Shown piece by piece: positions 23,745-35,389 of a DNA stretch of 64,000 bases. This DNA comes from Trifolium pratense. Taxonomy: Eukaryota; Streptophyta; Magnoliopsida; Fabales; Fabaceae. A program made the position numbers and the translations under genes. Numbering within the stretch: position 1 is the stretch's first letter; each line of letters begins with the position of its first letter. The stretch lies in NCBI RefSeq assembly GCF_020283565.1, contig NC_060060.1, forward strand, positions 26,474,001-26,538,000, read 5' to 3'. The notes below the pieces were generated by a model that searched no databases, was not told the origin of the DNA, and saw nothing but the letters and a program-made list of their open reading frames with translations.

Positions 23745-24206
23745 ATTTTTAGCATCTCATTAAATATGTTGGCTTAAAATTCCGTCATTTTACTCATGTA
23801 ATATTATCGAATTTTGATTTACTCTCTCAGTAAATATATCATGTAATCATTTATAAGAAACTTTAAGCTAACATTCCATGAGAGGTAAAAATATGAAAAT
23901 TTGACATTACAAAAGATAATAAAAAAAAAATATTAGTATAAGAAAATAAACCAAAATCCTCTAAAATTAGAGGAAGTACACACTATTTTAGAGGAAGTAA
24001 ACACTACGTGAGTGACCCCAAGACAAGAGAGAGAACCCCAGCGTGGACTAGATTCTCGTCATTGTTCATCCACGGTGAAGGATAAAAACTGAAAACTCCA
24101 AAATCGCTTAGGTGTCATCTCATCATTGGTTTGTTAAAAATTAAACAATAAAAATAAAATAAAATTGCACATAAGAGGCAAATTTTGCCTATAGTAAATT
24201 GATCCA

Positions 24207-24331
24207 TATATATAATAGCACTACTACTGCTACTTTTCAATTTCAACAGCATCAACAGAAGAAACACCAGAAACCGATTTGAGCCTTGAAATCAAAAAGG
24301 GTCTTCGTCGGTCTCAAAACCCAAACCCTAA
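24207..24331 (+). promoter_or_regulatory. DCP5 promoter: TATA box and telo-box
   Basis: TATATATAA at 24207-24215 is placed about 140 bp before the ATG. AAACCCTAA at 24323-24331 is a telo-box, a promoter/5'-leader element common in plant genes of translation and RNA metabolism. The start site itself cannot be seen. Confidence 0.5.
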
Positions 24332-24354
24332 TTTGAGTCCGAAACGAAACGATT

Positions 24355-27300
24355 ATGGCGTCAGAGAACGCTTCTCGATCGAGTTCTGCGGCGGATTCAT
24401 ACATTGGAAGCTTAATTAGCTTGACCTCCAAGAGTGAGATTAGATACGAAGGAATTCTCTACAACATCAACACCGAAGAATCCAGTATTGGTCTAAGAAA
24501 CGGTACTGTTTCTTATTCTCTCTCTCTTTTCTTCAATTTCAGCTCAATTTTCTTACCTTCATATCAGATCCATCTTTCAACTTTATATTATAAATTATTA
24601 TAATTATAACATGGTTAATCATTGAGTGTTGTTGTTGTATTATTAGTTATAATAAGATAATTTGATTTCTGCGAGCTTGTGGTTTAATTGGTTCTTCTGT
24701 TCAAAGGGGTGCCTGAATTGTGCTTTATTCATTGTATGTTGCTTGTGATTTTCTCTTTCATACTAGCTGAGGGTTTTATTCATTTTTTTTATTTTCTGGT
24801 ATCAATTCTTTGGTTCTGGGGGGAAGGGGGCGTGGTAATCCAGAGTTCGACTGCGAGATAAGTAAAACCTGACCAAGAATTGTTCCCACTAGTATCAAAC
24901 TTGGGTTCTCCGGAATGATTTGTTTTAAGGGGAGCTCATTAACTACTTGAGCTTAATTACTTGGTTAGGGTTTTATTCATTTTTGAGTTTGTTACTTGCT
25001 ATGCAATTGTGGATTTTGGATTAATGAAAATCGGTAACCTCGTTAGTCAATAAATGCCAGCATCAAATAACAAACTCAAAAATTGAAGAAGCCCCCAATC
25101 GTTAATTAGTTTATCAAATGCAACACCAAAAGAAGGAAAATTTAGATACTTGAAAGATAGCGGATTAATGATAGTGCTTTCATGCTGAATGATAATGGAA
25201 GTTATTGCTTAAATTATTAAAAAGTGGAGGCACATATTTTCTCTTATATTTTTTGATATTTTTTCTTAAAGAAAGAATTATAATGAGCATTTATATGTCT
25301 ATTAATATTACTTTTTCTATGAAAAGCATAAGTAATTGCAACATATATACTGTGAATGCAAGAGGATATAGTGTTTATAGATTTTTCTTATGTTGAAGTG
25401 TATGCGGTTTTGATGTATTGTTTATGTGGTTTTGATTTCTCCCACCACAATATAGCTTTTGGTGTGTGATTCCTGTATCATTCTTTCCTTAGGTTAGGGC
25501 TGAAATTCCATCCATTATTTTTGATGTCAGAGCCGGTTTACTTGTTGTCATAGCCTTTCATTCCATCTACCCAAACCAGCTTTTTTTATGGCTACATGGT
25601 GTTGTGTACTTAGTTTCTCCAAGTCTCATTTGTTTCCATATTAATGTTTGTAATGGTTAAAAGCTAAAGCCATAACCTTTGAAAACAAGAACCTCAAGAA
25701 AATTTCTGAAAGATATAAAAGACCTTGCTTTTGCTTACGTTTTGGATGGTTGAAGTGTTGATAACATTTTGGTGGTGTGATACTTTTGTTTTTTTGGCAC
25801 AGTGCGATCTTTTGGAACAGAAGGAAGGAAAAAGGATGGTCCACAAATTCCGCAAGGTGACAAGGTTTATGAGTATATACTTTTCCGTGGGACTGACATC
25901 AAGGTATCATGGATGACATATATACAAGCACTTTTTCTAAATAGTTAATGTACCTGCTCCTGGTTTTTGTTAAACATTGGAAACAATGGCATCAACTTCT
26001 ATGATTTTTATTTTATTTTATAAAACACATTTGGTACAACATGGTTCACCTATGTTATATGGGGAGGGAGGGGGAGCTTTAGAAGGTTGATCTAATTTTT
26101 CATTCATATGCTGCTTTACAAATTATTTTTATTACCCAATAAAGGGTTTGTATAGGCGTCAGTGAATTGACGCATTGAACGATTTACGTCCATGTTATAT
26201 ATGTATCAGATGAGCTGACAGATCTATCCCGACTTTTTTCTTTCTGCAGGATTTACAGGTTAAATCTTCTCCTCCTGTCCAGCCTTCTCCACAAGTCAAC
26301 AATGACCCAGCTATTATCCAGGTTGCTGAATTTTTTTCTTCTTACAAACAAGACAAATTAAATTTATCTCATGCTAAATATATATGAAATTACATTTTCT
26401 TTTGCAGTCTCATTATCCTCACCCAGTCGCCACTTCTACAAGTTTGCCTTCTGGTGTGAGTGGGTCTTTCACTGACCCCAATTCTCACACTACACAGCTC
26501 GGACTTCCTGGTTCAAGTTTTCAAGGTCCCTTACCATTGTATCAACCTGGAGGGAGCATAGGGCCATGGGGAGCTTCTCCGCCTGCTCCAAACGCAAATG
26601 GTGGTGGGCTTGCTATGCCAATGTATTGGCAAGGATATTATGGTGCCCCCCCAAATGGGCTTCCTCATTTACACCAACAATCTTTGCTTCGACCGCCGCC
26701 TGGTTTATCAATGCCGCAGTATCCCAATTATAGTCTATCTTTACCGACTGTATCTTCTAATTTGCCGGAACTGCCATCATCATTGCTACCTTTGAGTACA
26801 AGTACTTCTTCTAGTGTAACATCTGCTTCTGTACCTCTATCAAATTTTCCTCCAGCACCGTCTGGTTTATCTCCCGCCCCTTCTTCCCTGTCTCCTGCAC
26901 CTTCTGCCCTGTCTCCTGCACCTTCTGCCCTGTCTCCTGCACCTTCTGCTTTGATTCCTGATCCTTCTGCTACACTAGATTCTGAAAATTTTCCTGTTTC
27001 AGTAACAAGCAAAGCACCCATTATTTCTACTTCAACAGTAGCACTAGCTGCTAGCTTACCATCCATGACTCCATTGACCAATTCTGGTCCAGGTATAAAT
27101 GCTTTAGTGCAACCAATATCCAGCAATATAAACGCTGTTTCAAATTCAAGTTTGCCATATCAAACTATATCCCAGTTTTCACCTGCAACTGTTGGATCAT
27201 CAAACTCTGTCCATACGGAGACACCAGCCCCCACTCTTGTAACCCCAGGTCAATTATGGCAGTCTGGACCAACTGTAGTTTCTTCTGCTCAGTCTTCACA

Positions 27301-29430
27301 AACACCTCACAAGGATGTTGAAGTTGTTCAAGTATCATCCACATCTCCTGAGAAACCTCTGACAGTTTCTACTGAAACTAAACCACCAATACTGCCATTG
27401 CCAGTGACTTCTGGTCCCAGTCACAGGGTATCCTTCTTATCTTTATCTCTAAGTTAAGTTTGGTTTTTTTTACAACAAATCTATATTTTTTTTTTGATAT
27501 ACTCCTAATTTTATATATTTTTGTTATATATGGATTTTAATGGATTCTCTCTGGTGTTTCTTTTGTTGAAAATTTACTGGATTTGGTTTTGTTTATCTAT
27601 TTTAATATTTTTGGCAACTGCTGTAGATAAATATTTGGCAACAATTTGATTTAATTTTTAATTTTATCAAATAAATATAGCACCATATCAGTCATACACC
27701 CAAACTACAAAGTATGATTTTTTTTTTATTATATTTCAACTTTTATTACTATCTATTATCTTGATTGTGATAGTCATTTGACATTTGGTTGCACTTTTTT
27801 AAGCCTGTCAGAGGTCCTGTGCAAACTCATCATCATGGCTATAGCTACAGAGGACGTGGAATAGGAAGAGGAAGAGGACCTGTGGTAATGTTCTTTCTAC
27901 TGTTTCATTTAATACTTAGGGATTTTTTTTATGGCTTTGTACCCTTTGAAATGAAACTGTGAACTTACTGGAAGATATTGAGTTTTAAAGTTATTATTGG
28001 GTTTCAGTTTCATGAGTCTTTTAACTTTGTTATAAATTTTCTAATATCTAAATAGTGAAATACATTTGAAATATTATTATTTTGAATAATTGTTTGGCAG
28101 TTAATATTGGTTAAACAAACCTGGCTTAAGGATTTTGATAGGCGTTTTATTGTTAGTTATGAAGTTGGTTATTATGCTAGTTAGTTATTGTGTTATAGAG
28201 ATAGGTAGGCCCAAAAGGAAGGCTGCCCATAACTAGGGAGGATAAACGAGTGATTTAGGACCTTTTGGCAATTGGGAGGTAGGCAGGTCCTCGAAGAGTT
28301 GGCTTTATATTGTAATCAAGGGAATTCTATTGGATTAGAGAACCTAAAGAGTTATACATATGGCTAGAAATACCAACCATTGATTGGGAAGATAGTTGTT
28401 TGTGTCTGATCAAGGTCGAGGAATATTTTGACGCAAGAAGCGCATGTGAAAAAGAACATATACCAGAAGTTGTGCAGTGAATGAGTTGTCAAGCTTAAAA
28501 ATGTACCAACTATGGGTTTCAATCAAACCAAAAGCCAATTTGGGGCATTTTTTCAGAAGCGATTCTTAAGCTGTTTTCGCCAAAAATTGATCCATATATC
28601 TGGCTCTCAATAGTAGAAGCAAGAACCTGTTAGTTGAGTGATTTGCTTCCTTTTGGCAACTAGGAGGTGGGTTGGGTGGTCCCTCGAAGAAGTCCCATTA
28701 TGTTGTAATTAAATTCTTCTGCTTTTTCAGTAATAATACCAGTTGGTACTATCAGATTTATGTCATTATTTTTGCAAGTTCTATATATATGATTTTGAGG
28801 TCATAAAAAAATTGATTAATGCTTTGTAGGGTTTTCGCCCAGTCGCAAAATTCACTGAGGATTTTGATTTCATGGCAATGAATGAAAAGTTCAAAAAAGA
28901 TGAAGTATGGGGTCATCTTGGTAAAATCTCAAAAGATAAAGATGTGGAAGAAAATGACTTTGATGAGGATTACGGTCAAGATGAAGATAATGCTGACTTA
29001 TCAAATGTTGAGGCTAAGGTACTGTGCAACTTGATATGAAACCAGTTATTATACAGTTGTAATTTTGTTGTTAGAATTTGTGTTCTGACTCCATTGTTTT
29101 TGCAGGTTGTTTATAACAAGGATGATTTCTTCGACTCGCTCTCGTCCAGTGCGCTTGATAATGCTTCACAGAATGGAAGAACTAGATATTCTGAACAAAT
29201 TAAAATTGACACCGAGGTAATTTCTTTCTTTCATAGATTCATATTTTGGGACATTTTTCAATTCATTTACTCATTTTGTGGTGCAGACGTTTGGTGATTT
29301 TGCGAGGTATCGGGGTGGTCGGGGTGGCCGTGGTGGACGTAATCGAGGTGGTTATTATGGAAGAGGAGGAGGGTATGGCTATTCTGGAAGAGGAAGGGGG
29401 GGATATGGCATGCCCCATCGCAATTCTTAG
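24355..29430 (+). CDS. DCP5: Decapping-associated protein DCP5 (LSM14/RAP55/Scd6 family)
   Basis: P-body protein that promotes mRNA decapping and translational repression with DCP1/DCP2 and DEAD-box helicases (family knowledge). Eight exons: 24355-24502, 25803-25903, 26250-26321, 26408-27427, 27804-27884, 28830-29018, 29106-29216, 29287-29430, all in frame, 621 aa. Domains in order: LSm14 Sm-like domain at ~15-90 ([20 protein letters not shown], then VRSFGTEGR and [12 protein letters not shown]); a long Pro/Ser/Gln-rich disordered region (~100-450) in one 1020-bp exon, with a PAPSALS repeat run; FDF box [16 protein letters not shown] (~483-498); FFD box [12 protein letters not shown] (~540-551); TFG box [25 protein letters not shown] tail (~583-620). 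The full FDF-FFD-TFG order identifies the family without doubt. Gene looks intact. Confidence 0.97.
24795..24970 (+). mobile_element. SINE-like insertion in DCP5 intron 1
   Basis: The segment with ctttggttctggggggaagg, gtggtaatccagagttcgac and gagataagtaaaacctgacc carries a B-box-like agttcgact and resembles tRNA-derived SINE bodies. It shares its first 45 bases with the short insertion at 17822-17882. Ends not defined. Confidence 0.5.
26862..26962 (+). repeat. Coding 21-bp minisatellite in DCP5 (PAPSALS units)
   Basis: About five in-frame 21-bp units read [35 protein letters not shown]; the middle units are nearly identical at DNA level (tctcctgcaccttctgccctg). Lies in the disordered Pro/Ser region, away from the LSm and FDF domains. 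Confidence 0.85.
28090..28730. mobile_element. Retroelement-like debris with a partial internal repeat in DCP5 intron 5
   Basis: Two related stretches, 28245-28320 (gagtgatttaggaccttttg, caattgggaggtaggcaggt) and 28635-28715 (gagtgatttgcttccttttg, caactaggaggtgggttggg), each followed by tcctcgaag / ccctcgaag and then a t-gttgtaat string. They look like two pieces of one LTR-type element; family unknown. Confidence 0.45.
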
Positions 29431-31366
29431 GTTGCAGTTAGGTTTTATCAAGAGAACAAGAACTGAGGCAACCTCTCATGAAACAGTTGGAGGACATGCC
29501 CTTGTTGTGTTTGATGTTTCATTTTCATAAAATAAGTTTGACTTTTTTTTATCATGCGGTACTTACCGGTTACTACCTTGTTACTCTAAATGGACATAGT
29601 TTGGTGAAAAGGTGTTTGTACTTTGTACACCATTTTATTTTATTTTAGTGTACACCAATGGTGCAGGAATTTAGAGTGATGTATTACTGAATTTTATGTA
29701 TGCAGAACAATAAGTCAATCGTACATTGCTGACATGTTTATTAGTATTATTTGCAGTTTAAATATTTTCATGTTGCTGTGGTGGGGACATTGTAGTGCCT
29801 CAAATTTAAGTTGCAAGTAAGTATTCTTAGTTTGGTAATCTCTTTCTTCTAAAGGATTATTTCTTTTTTAAGCTTATGTACTATTTTTACTTAAAGGGTA
29901 CATACCAAATTGACCATGTTTTGTTTTTTTTGAAGGTAAACAACATCTTCCATTAGATAATAAGATAAAGAGAGTACAAACATTGGTTTAGTAAATTGGA
30001 CCATGTTTTGTTACCTTGGTAAGGACAGGGATTATTTCTTTTTTAAGCATATATACTATTTTTTCCGGGTATACACCAAATTGACCATGTTTTGTTACAT
30101 TGGTAAGGACAGGGAAAAGTAGAGTTAATTGCATTTTATTATTTGTCAAAATAACAACAAATTTTAAAAGTCGATTAAAAAAAAGAATTCTAATTTATTT
30201 ATTTCTAAATTTCACTCAAATTAGTCAGTACTTCCCCTAAAAAGAAATATTATGAAACATTTATAATATTATGAACTTTCCTTTATAAAGTTAAATGATT
30301 ATAAATTACTGTTTGTTTTGATGAAAAAAAATAGACTTTAATATTTATAAACATGATTGTTGTATTTATTATATTTATCAACACATCTATAATAGATTAG
30401 CTTTGTAGGATGCTTTCCCAGCTCTGAACCTAGCATTAACATCTTTATTTTTCCAAAATCTTTTTTCTAGCACTTAAACTTGTTAAAGTGTTCAAACCCT
30501 ATGCCAATCAAAGTAATAATAATTGTCTAAAAAACAATTTGGTTTGAATCGTCACCTTTTAAAATTTATTTTTGAACTTCTAAAACAATGAGAATCAATC
30601 TTAATTAGGCATGACAATAAAACCATACTCGCGGGTACCTGTCCAAATCATACCCGTTTTAACGGGGAAAATCCGAGTTGACTTCAAAAGATAGGGTTGG
30701 GGCAGGTAATAGGTATATTGATACCCACCCCGAACTCTCACGTTTATACTAAAAATTAGATTTCACCTCTTTTAAATTATAAACGCTTAAACAATCTCTT
30801 AAATTACATTCATATATTTATTTTTTATTTTTAATTTGAGTATTAAACAAACCATTTTCTCTAATTTTTTTTCTTTATTTATAAAAATATTGTTTAGAGA
30901 AAATAATTTTGGACATTTAACTTTTTTTTAATAAAAAAAAAACAAACTAAAATACAATCTAAATTCACGTAGAAAGATGCATAATGGGATACCCTATCCC
31001 CATTGGGTATAAGTTTGAGATTATAATTTTTATCTCCGATCGAATTTGAGATGAGTTTGGGGAAACCCGAACTTTATGGATTTGGGTTTGGGGAGGGTAA
31101 AATCATAGAGAAGATATATTACTAAATGCAGAACATAGAGAAGATATATTACTAAATAAAAAAAACATAGAGAAGATATATAAAATTACTAAAATTTTAA
31201 AATAGATATATCTCACAAGAAGGTATATATATCTTATAAGTTACAATGGGATCTTCAAATCCAAAATATATGTAGGTTCAACAATTTTATTCGATAAAAA
31301 GTATATAATATAGAAGTGATGATATATTGGTGAACAATGAGACACGTAGAATTTATTCATAGCCTT
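29431..31366. other. Intergenic region: DCP5 3' UTR, a tandem duplication, a decayed hAT MITE
   Basis: DCP5 3' UTR probably runs to about 29800. The block attatttcttttttaagc ... ttgaccatgttttgtt occurs at about 29857-29927 and 30028-30102, both followed by a ttggtaaggacaggg-like string (local duplication). At about 30607-31100, ggcatgacaataaaaccata and many cgggta/tacccg pairs mark a degraded relative of the 23255-23744 MITE. No gene seen. Confidence 0.55.
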
Positions 31367-33651
31367 CTACTTGGTTGTAGCAACAAGGACTCTTCTTGGA
31401 GGAAGAGAAGGCCTTCTACCATGAAGCAAAGCATAATTATCTAAGAAAAGAACATCTCCTTTCTGCCACTTGAATTGTATGCTCTCTTCTTCAATGATCT
31501 CTCCACACCTTTTCACTACATTTTCTGGAATTTCTGTTCCATCTGCCAATGTGGCTGAACTAATTTCCTTTCCATGCATGCCTACAATTGTGTTAAACCA
31601 CATTCTTCTCCCTTTTCTTCCTTCAAATACTTTTGTTAAATTTCTTGGTCCAAGTATTGTCTTTAGCCCACCATTTGGAAGCCACTCTACATCCATTCCT
31701 AGACTTCTTGCCCTGTAATCATTTATTTTATACAAATTCAATGAGTTGTGCTTAATAATGTTCCTACACTATTAAGGATAAAAATATGATAAAAAGTTTG
31801 ATAAAAATATAATATACATATATGGACAAATGATAAGAAATATGATAATATTATTTATTACTTTTTAAATTTGTGTAACATTTCTTGTTTTTAACTATTA
31901 TGACATAATAAGATAACATATATATTATATGTCATATTTAAAGACAAAATTACCCTTATGAAATATTTACATATATCTTTTTGAATTGCTTTTTAATGTT
32001 TTAAGATTTTATAAATTAACTAAAAATACTAAGTGTGAGCACAATGTACTCATAGGAATTAGTGCTTCACAAAGTCAGATTAAGATCAGACGTTTCGGAT
32101 CTTAAGATAGCTTTTTAATTAATATAAAATTTTGAGATGATATCTGAACCGTCTGATCTTAATGGGACGATCTGAAATGTACTGACCGCACAGTTTTTCG
32201 ACTGCCATGAATCTATGTATATCCCACAGTAAGATGTAGTTGTTTTGAAAGGAAATAAAATACCTTTTCTCAGCTTCCTTGGGATCTGAGGTTCCAAAAG
32301 CATCCTCCCATCCTCTACCTCTCATGGAGGTCCTATCACTATTGCTAGGAGCTGTAAAAGAGTACTTCAACCCCTTCTCTTCCATCTTCTTCACCTCTTC
32401 TGGGAACTCCTCAATCATCCTTTCTGTCACTCTGAAACTTGGAACAAAAGGAGTCTCTCCTCCTTCAGGTGGAGGTATCTCACAGAACAGAATCACTTTC
32501 TTTGGATATTCCTTAATCTGGTTATTTAAGTCAACCAAAAGCAAAGGAAAAATATGGTCATAATTAGTTCAATTTTAATTATTAATTTTTCATTATGGAT
32601 TATGCAAGTTGCAGGATTATGTAATTAAGAAGTTGTTTAGAATTAAAAAAAAAAAATTTGTATCAGGACATCATATACAATCCACATATTTATATACTTT
32701 CAGGAAAACTATAGTGTTTCCAAATGTACAAATTAAAAGACATGACATAATCTGAATATATTAATCGATTAATTTATCACTAAAAAAGTATATACAGGGA
32801 ATCTAGTCAAACATTATTGTCTATTTAATCACTTCAAATTGCTTAAATATATTTAACAAAATTATAGTGAGCTCATATATGTGCATTATTTTAATTTGCT
32901 TCATTTTAATTTGTTCAATGTATTACAAAGTTGAATTTCAAGATAAACTAATTTTGCAGGGACGAAAACAAAACATAAACGATCAAAATAAAAGGTGGTA
33001 TATCTGCATGAATAAAAATCAAAAAAATATATTTACAGAGGCTAAAAGTAAATAATACTAAATTTAATTATCCGAATTAAAAATATATTTAAATTGTCTC
33101 GTAAGAGTAACTTAATTTGTAGCTATTAGGGGTGGGAAAATAGTTCGAATCTCGATTCTCCACTTCTCCACAAATATAGTTTGAGTCTCCGGCCACTAAA
33201 ATATTTGACAAAAAATAATAGTACGAGTCTGGTCACTAAAGTATTTGACAAAAAAATAATTTCAATCTAAAAATATTGAACTTACCAAAACCATTTCATG
33301 GTGATAGTAAATAAACTCAGAGAGAGGACCTTCATTAGCAGTCCAAACCATTTTGTAAATATGTGTACGAGGTGCTGGTCCAACATATCTAATATCTTCC
33401 CATCCAAATGTTTCAACAATATCATTAAAGTCCTCAGCTTTGTTAACATCAAAACCTCTAAGAAGAACAGCACTATTCTTGATTATCATTTCTTCAAACC
33501 ATTCTTTGTTTTTATTTAGACTCAAGAGCAAAGACTCCAAATCACTCTTGTTTGCCTCACGAGGTTGTAGTACCAATGGAAGGGTTTCTCCATCCACTAT
33601 TTTCTCTCCTTCACACTTTCCCACCTTGAACTCTTTGCAACTAAATTCCAT
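31367..33651 (-). CDS. TauD/clavaminate-synthase-like Fe(II)/2-oxoglutarate oxygenase
   Basis: Non-haem iron oxygenase of the TauD/TfdA superfamily, resembling Arabidopsis At3g21360 (called clavaminate synthase-like; physiological substrate unknown to me). Exons 33286-33651, 32264-32517, 31367-31712, in frame, 321 aa, close to the ~330 aa of that family. Visible motifs: GAVLLRGF-like SAVLLRGFDVN near residue 65; iron ligands in an H-x-E motif within YYHHEM (His117, Glu119); FCEIPPPEGGETPFV after the first intron; WFNTIVGMHG; C-terminal distal His304 in LLHGRRP and an Arg pair (PPRRVL) for 2-oxoglutarate. H-x-E rather than H-x-D is also seen in clavaminate synthase, so it does not suggest loss of function. 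No transit peptide is obvious; probably cytosolic. No metabolic neighbours are present to suggest a pathway. Confidence 0.93.
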
Positions 33652-33720
33652 CTTAATTTCAATTTGTATTATGATGTTAAGTTAGTTTTGCTTATTTGTG
33701 TTTACCTTGCTTAGTCTTGT

Positions 33721-33729
33721 ATTTATATA
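33721..33729 (-). promoter_or_regulatory. TATA box of the 2OG-oxygenase gene
   Basis: TATATAAAT on the minus strand, about 70 bp upstream of the ATG at 33651, which leaves room for a short leader. Confidence 0.5.
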
Positions 33730-33864
33730 GATAGAAGTGATTGGTATATTGACAATTGCTATGTTAAAATGACAAGAGGCTGGTTATGTCATCTATCTCT
33801 TTTTGTCCTTTTTCTACTTGTTCAAATGTTTTGCAAGGAATATTATATATATACATATATATAC

Positions 33865-34075
33865 AACGAGATTAAATTACACCGGTGTAGTATTCGAGTA
33901 AAGTTATACCGTTCAATAATATTTTATCGAATGAAAATTTTACAAAATTTACCGTTAAATTAAAAAATTATATAGATTATCAATGTAAAACTTACACAAA
34001 TCTAAAATCGTTTGATATATTATTGAGACATATAGAGATTAACGGTTGACATTACTTAAATGTTATACCGATGTA
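33865..34075. repeat. Half copy of the 'tttgatatgttattgagac' MITE family
   Basis: Contains aaattttacaaaatttaccg, tatagattatc and atcgtttgatatattattgagacatatagagattaacg, matching half of the palindromic element at 40677-41058. Ends in ttataccgatgtaattt, the complement of aaattacaccggtgta at its left, so it may be a complete smaller relative. Confidence 0.55.
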
Positions 34076-34078
34076 ATT

Positions 34079-34079
<1 letters not shown>

Positions 34080-34169
<90 letters not shown>
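34080..34169. repeat. (TA)n microsatellite, about 45 units
   Basis: Uninterrupted TA dinucleotides; the longest of several TA tracts in the window. Confidence 0.97.
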
Positions 34170-34173
<4 letters not shown>

Positions 34174-34363
34174 TTGGTTAATTTTTATTTTATTGATGGT
34201 GGCTCTGCAAGTGCACAGAATCGCAACCAAGTAATAAACTGATAAGTTATCGTTCTCCACAGGAATTGTGCAAAAATTACTAGTTTCGCTTAGTAATTTA
34301 GAAAGTAAATGTGTTTTGCATTCGCTTTGATTGTTTGAAAGGGTTTTGCATTTAATAAAAATA

Positions 34364-35389
34364 AGGCTTAAATACAGTTTTGGTCCCCCAAGTTTCTCAA
34401 TTGCTCTATTTTGGTCCCTCTAGTTTCAAATGCTCTATTTTGGCCCCCCACTTTTACCCCCTATTGCATTTCATGGCCCCTCTTGACTATTTTGACCAAA
34501 AATATGTTGACATGGATTTTTTTTTACACGTGTCTTAATTTTATTGGCCATAATTAAAATGTATTATTATTTATTTAAAACAAAGAACAACAATTATGAT
34601 CAACATTACCAAAACGAAGAACAACAATTTCAACAAGTGCAACAACAAAAGCAACACCAAAAGAAGTTTGAATTTGTCCAGGAACAACAGAAGCAACATT
34701 GAAACCCAAACACAATCCAGCAGCTCTAATCCAACCATACCAAACACAGAAGATCCCACTTGGAGCATATTCCAAAACAAAAACTCTTCCAAATGCATGC
34801 AAAACTCCACTTGCAATGCATTGAAGCCCTCCAAATATCAGTATATGACCCCATTTCCAATGACTGTTCCAAAAATAGAATCCAAAACCAGAAGATAACA
34901 TTGACAAAATAAAACCAATGATTTTCATTTTCGCTGAAACAAAGGTTCTGTTTATAGATGTAACAACATGTAAAACACCAACACCCCATATTAATCCGCT
35001 GAAGATTGAAACAATTCAAAGGGTGTATAGATTATGATCATTGGGTTCTCGTAGCATATGATAAATGAAAGCAGAGATTATACCTGAATCTAAACAACCA
35101 AAAGATGTAGCTAAAAGAGAGTAAAAACTTGAAGTTTTTTGTGTTTTAATTTTGTTATAAATAAATAATACACTTTGTTGGTAAAAAAAAAACACTTTTA
35201 TTATGGCCAATAAAATTAAGACACGTGTAAAAAAAATCCATGTCAACATATTTTTGATCAAAATAGTCAAGAGGGACCATTAAATGCAAAAGGGGGTAAA
35301 AATGGGGGGTCAAAATAGAGCATTTGAAACTAGGGGGACCAAAATAGAGCAATTGAGAAACTTGAGGGGGCAAAAGTGCATTTAAGCCT
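34364..35389. mobile_element. TIR element carrying a captured host gene fragment (Pack-type)
   Basis: Long inverted ends of about 190 bp: left aggcttaaatacagttttgg, then cccaagtttctcaattgctc and tattttggtccc; right is the imperfect reverse complement ending ...catttaagcct at 35389. The inner ends also pair (acacgtgtcttaattttatt / aataaaattaagacacgtgt). The direct repeat AAAAATA lies at 34357-34363 and 35390-35396 (low complexity, so suggestive only). The interior is not transposase but a fragment of a plant membrane-protein gene in minus orientation (separate entry). Superfamily uncertain; Mutator-like or a large MITE. Confidence 0.8.
34575..35120 (-). pseudogene. Captured fragment of a multi-pass membrane protein gene
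   Basis: Minus-strand reading from about 35115 down: LLATSFGCLDSGIISAFIYH, MLREPNDHNLYT, then a break (stop/frameshift near 35015), then SGLIWGVGVLHVVTSINRTF, VSAKMKIIGFILSMLSSGFG, FYFWNSHWKWGHILIFGGLQ, CIASGVLHAFGRVFVLEYAP, WYGWIRAAGLCLGFNVASVV, PGQIQTSFGVAFVVALVEIV. At least four hydrophobic segments. The pattern (REPND..., GVLHAFGR, YGWxRAxGLCLGF, PGxIxTSFGxAF) belongs to a conserved plant membrane-protein family that I recognise by sequence but cannot name safely. The missing junction between the two parts suggests a lost intron border. Located wholly inside the TIR element, so transduplicated, not a native locus. Confidence 0.75.

Noticed and set aside
26728..27126. 132-aa minus-strand ORF with GAGDRAE repeats
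   Set aside because: Antisense shadow of the PAPSALS minisatellite in DCP5 exon 4.
34080..34169. TA tracts as replication origin or matrix-attachment region
   Set aside because: Simple (TA)n microsatellites are common in plant intergenic DNA and nothing else supports an origin.
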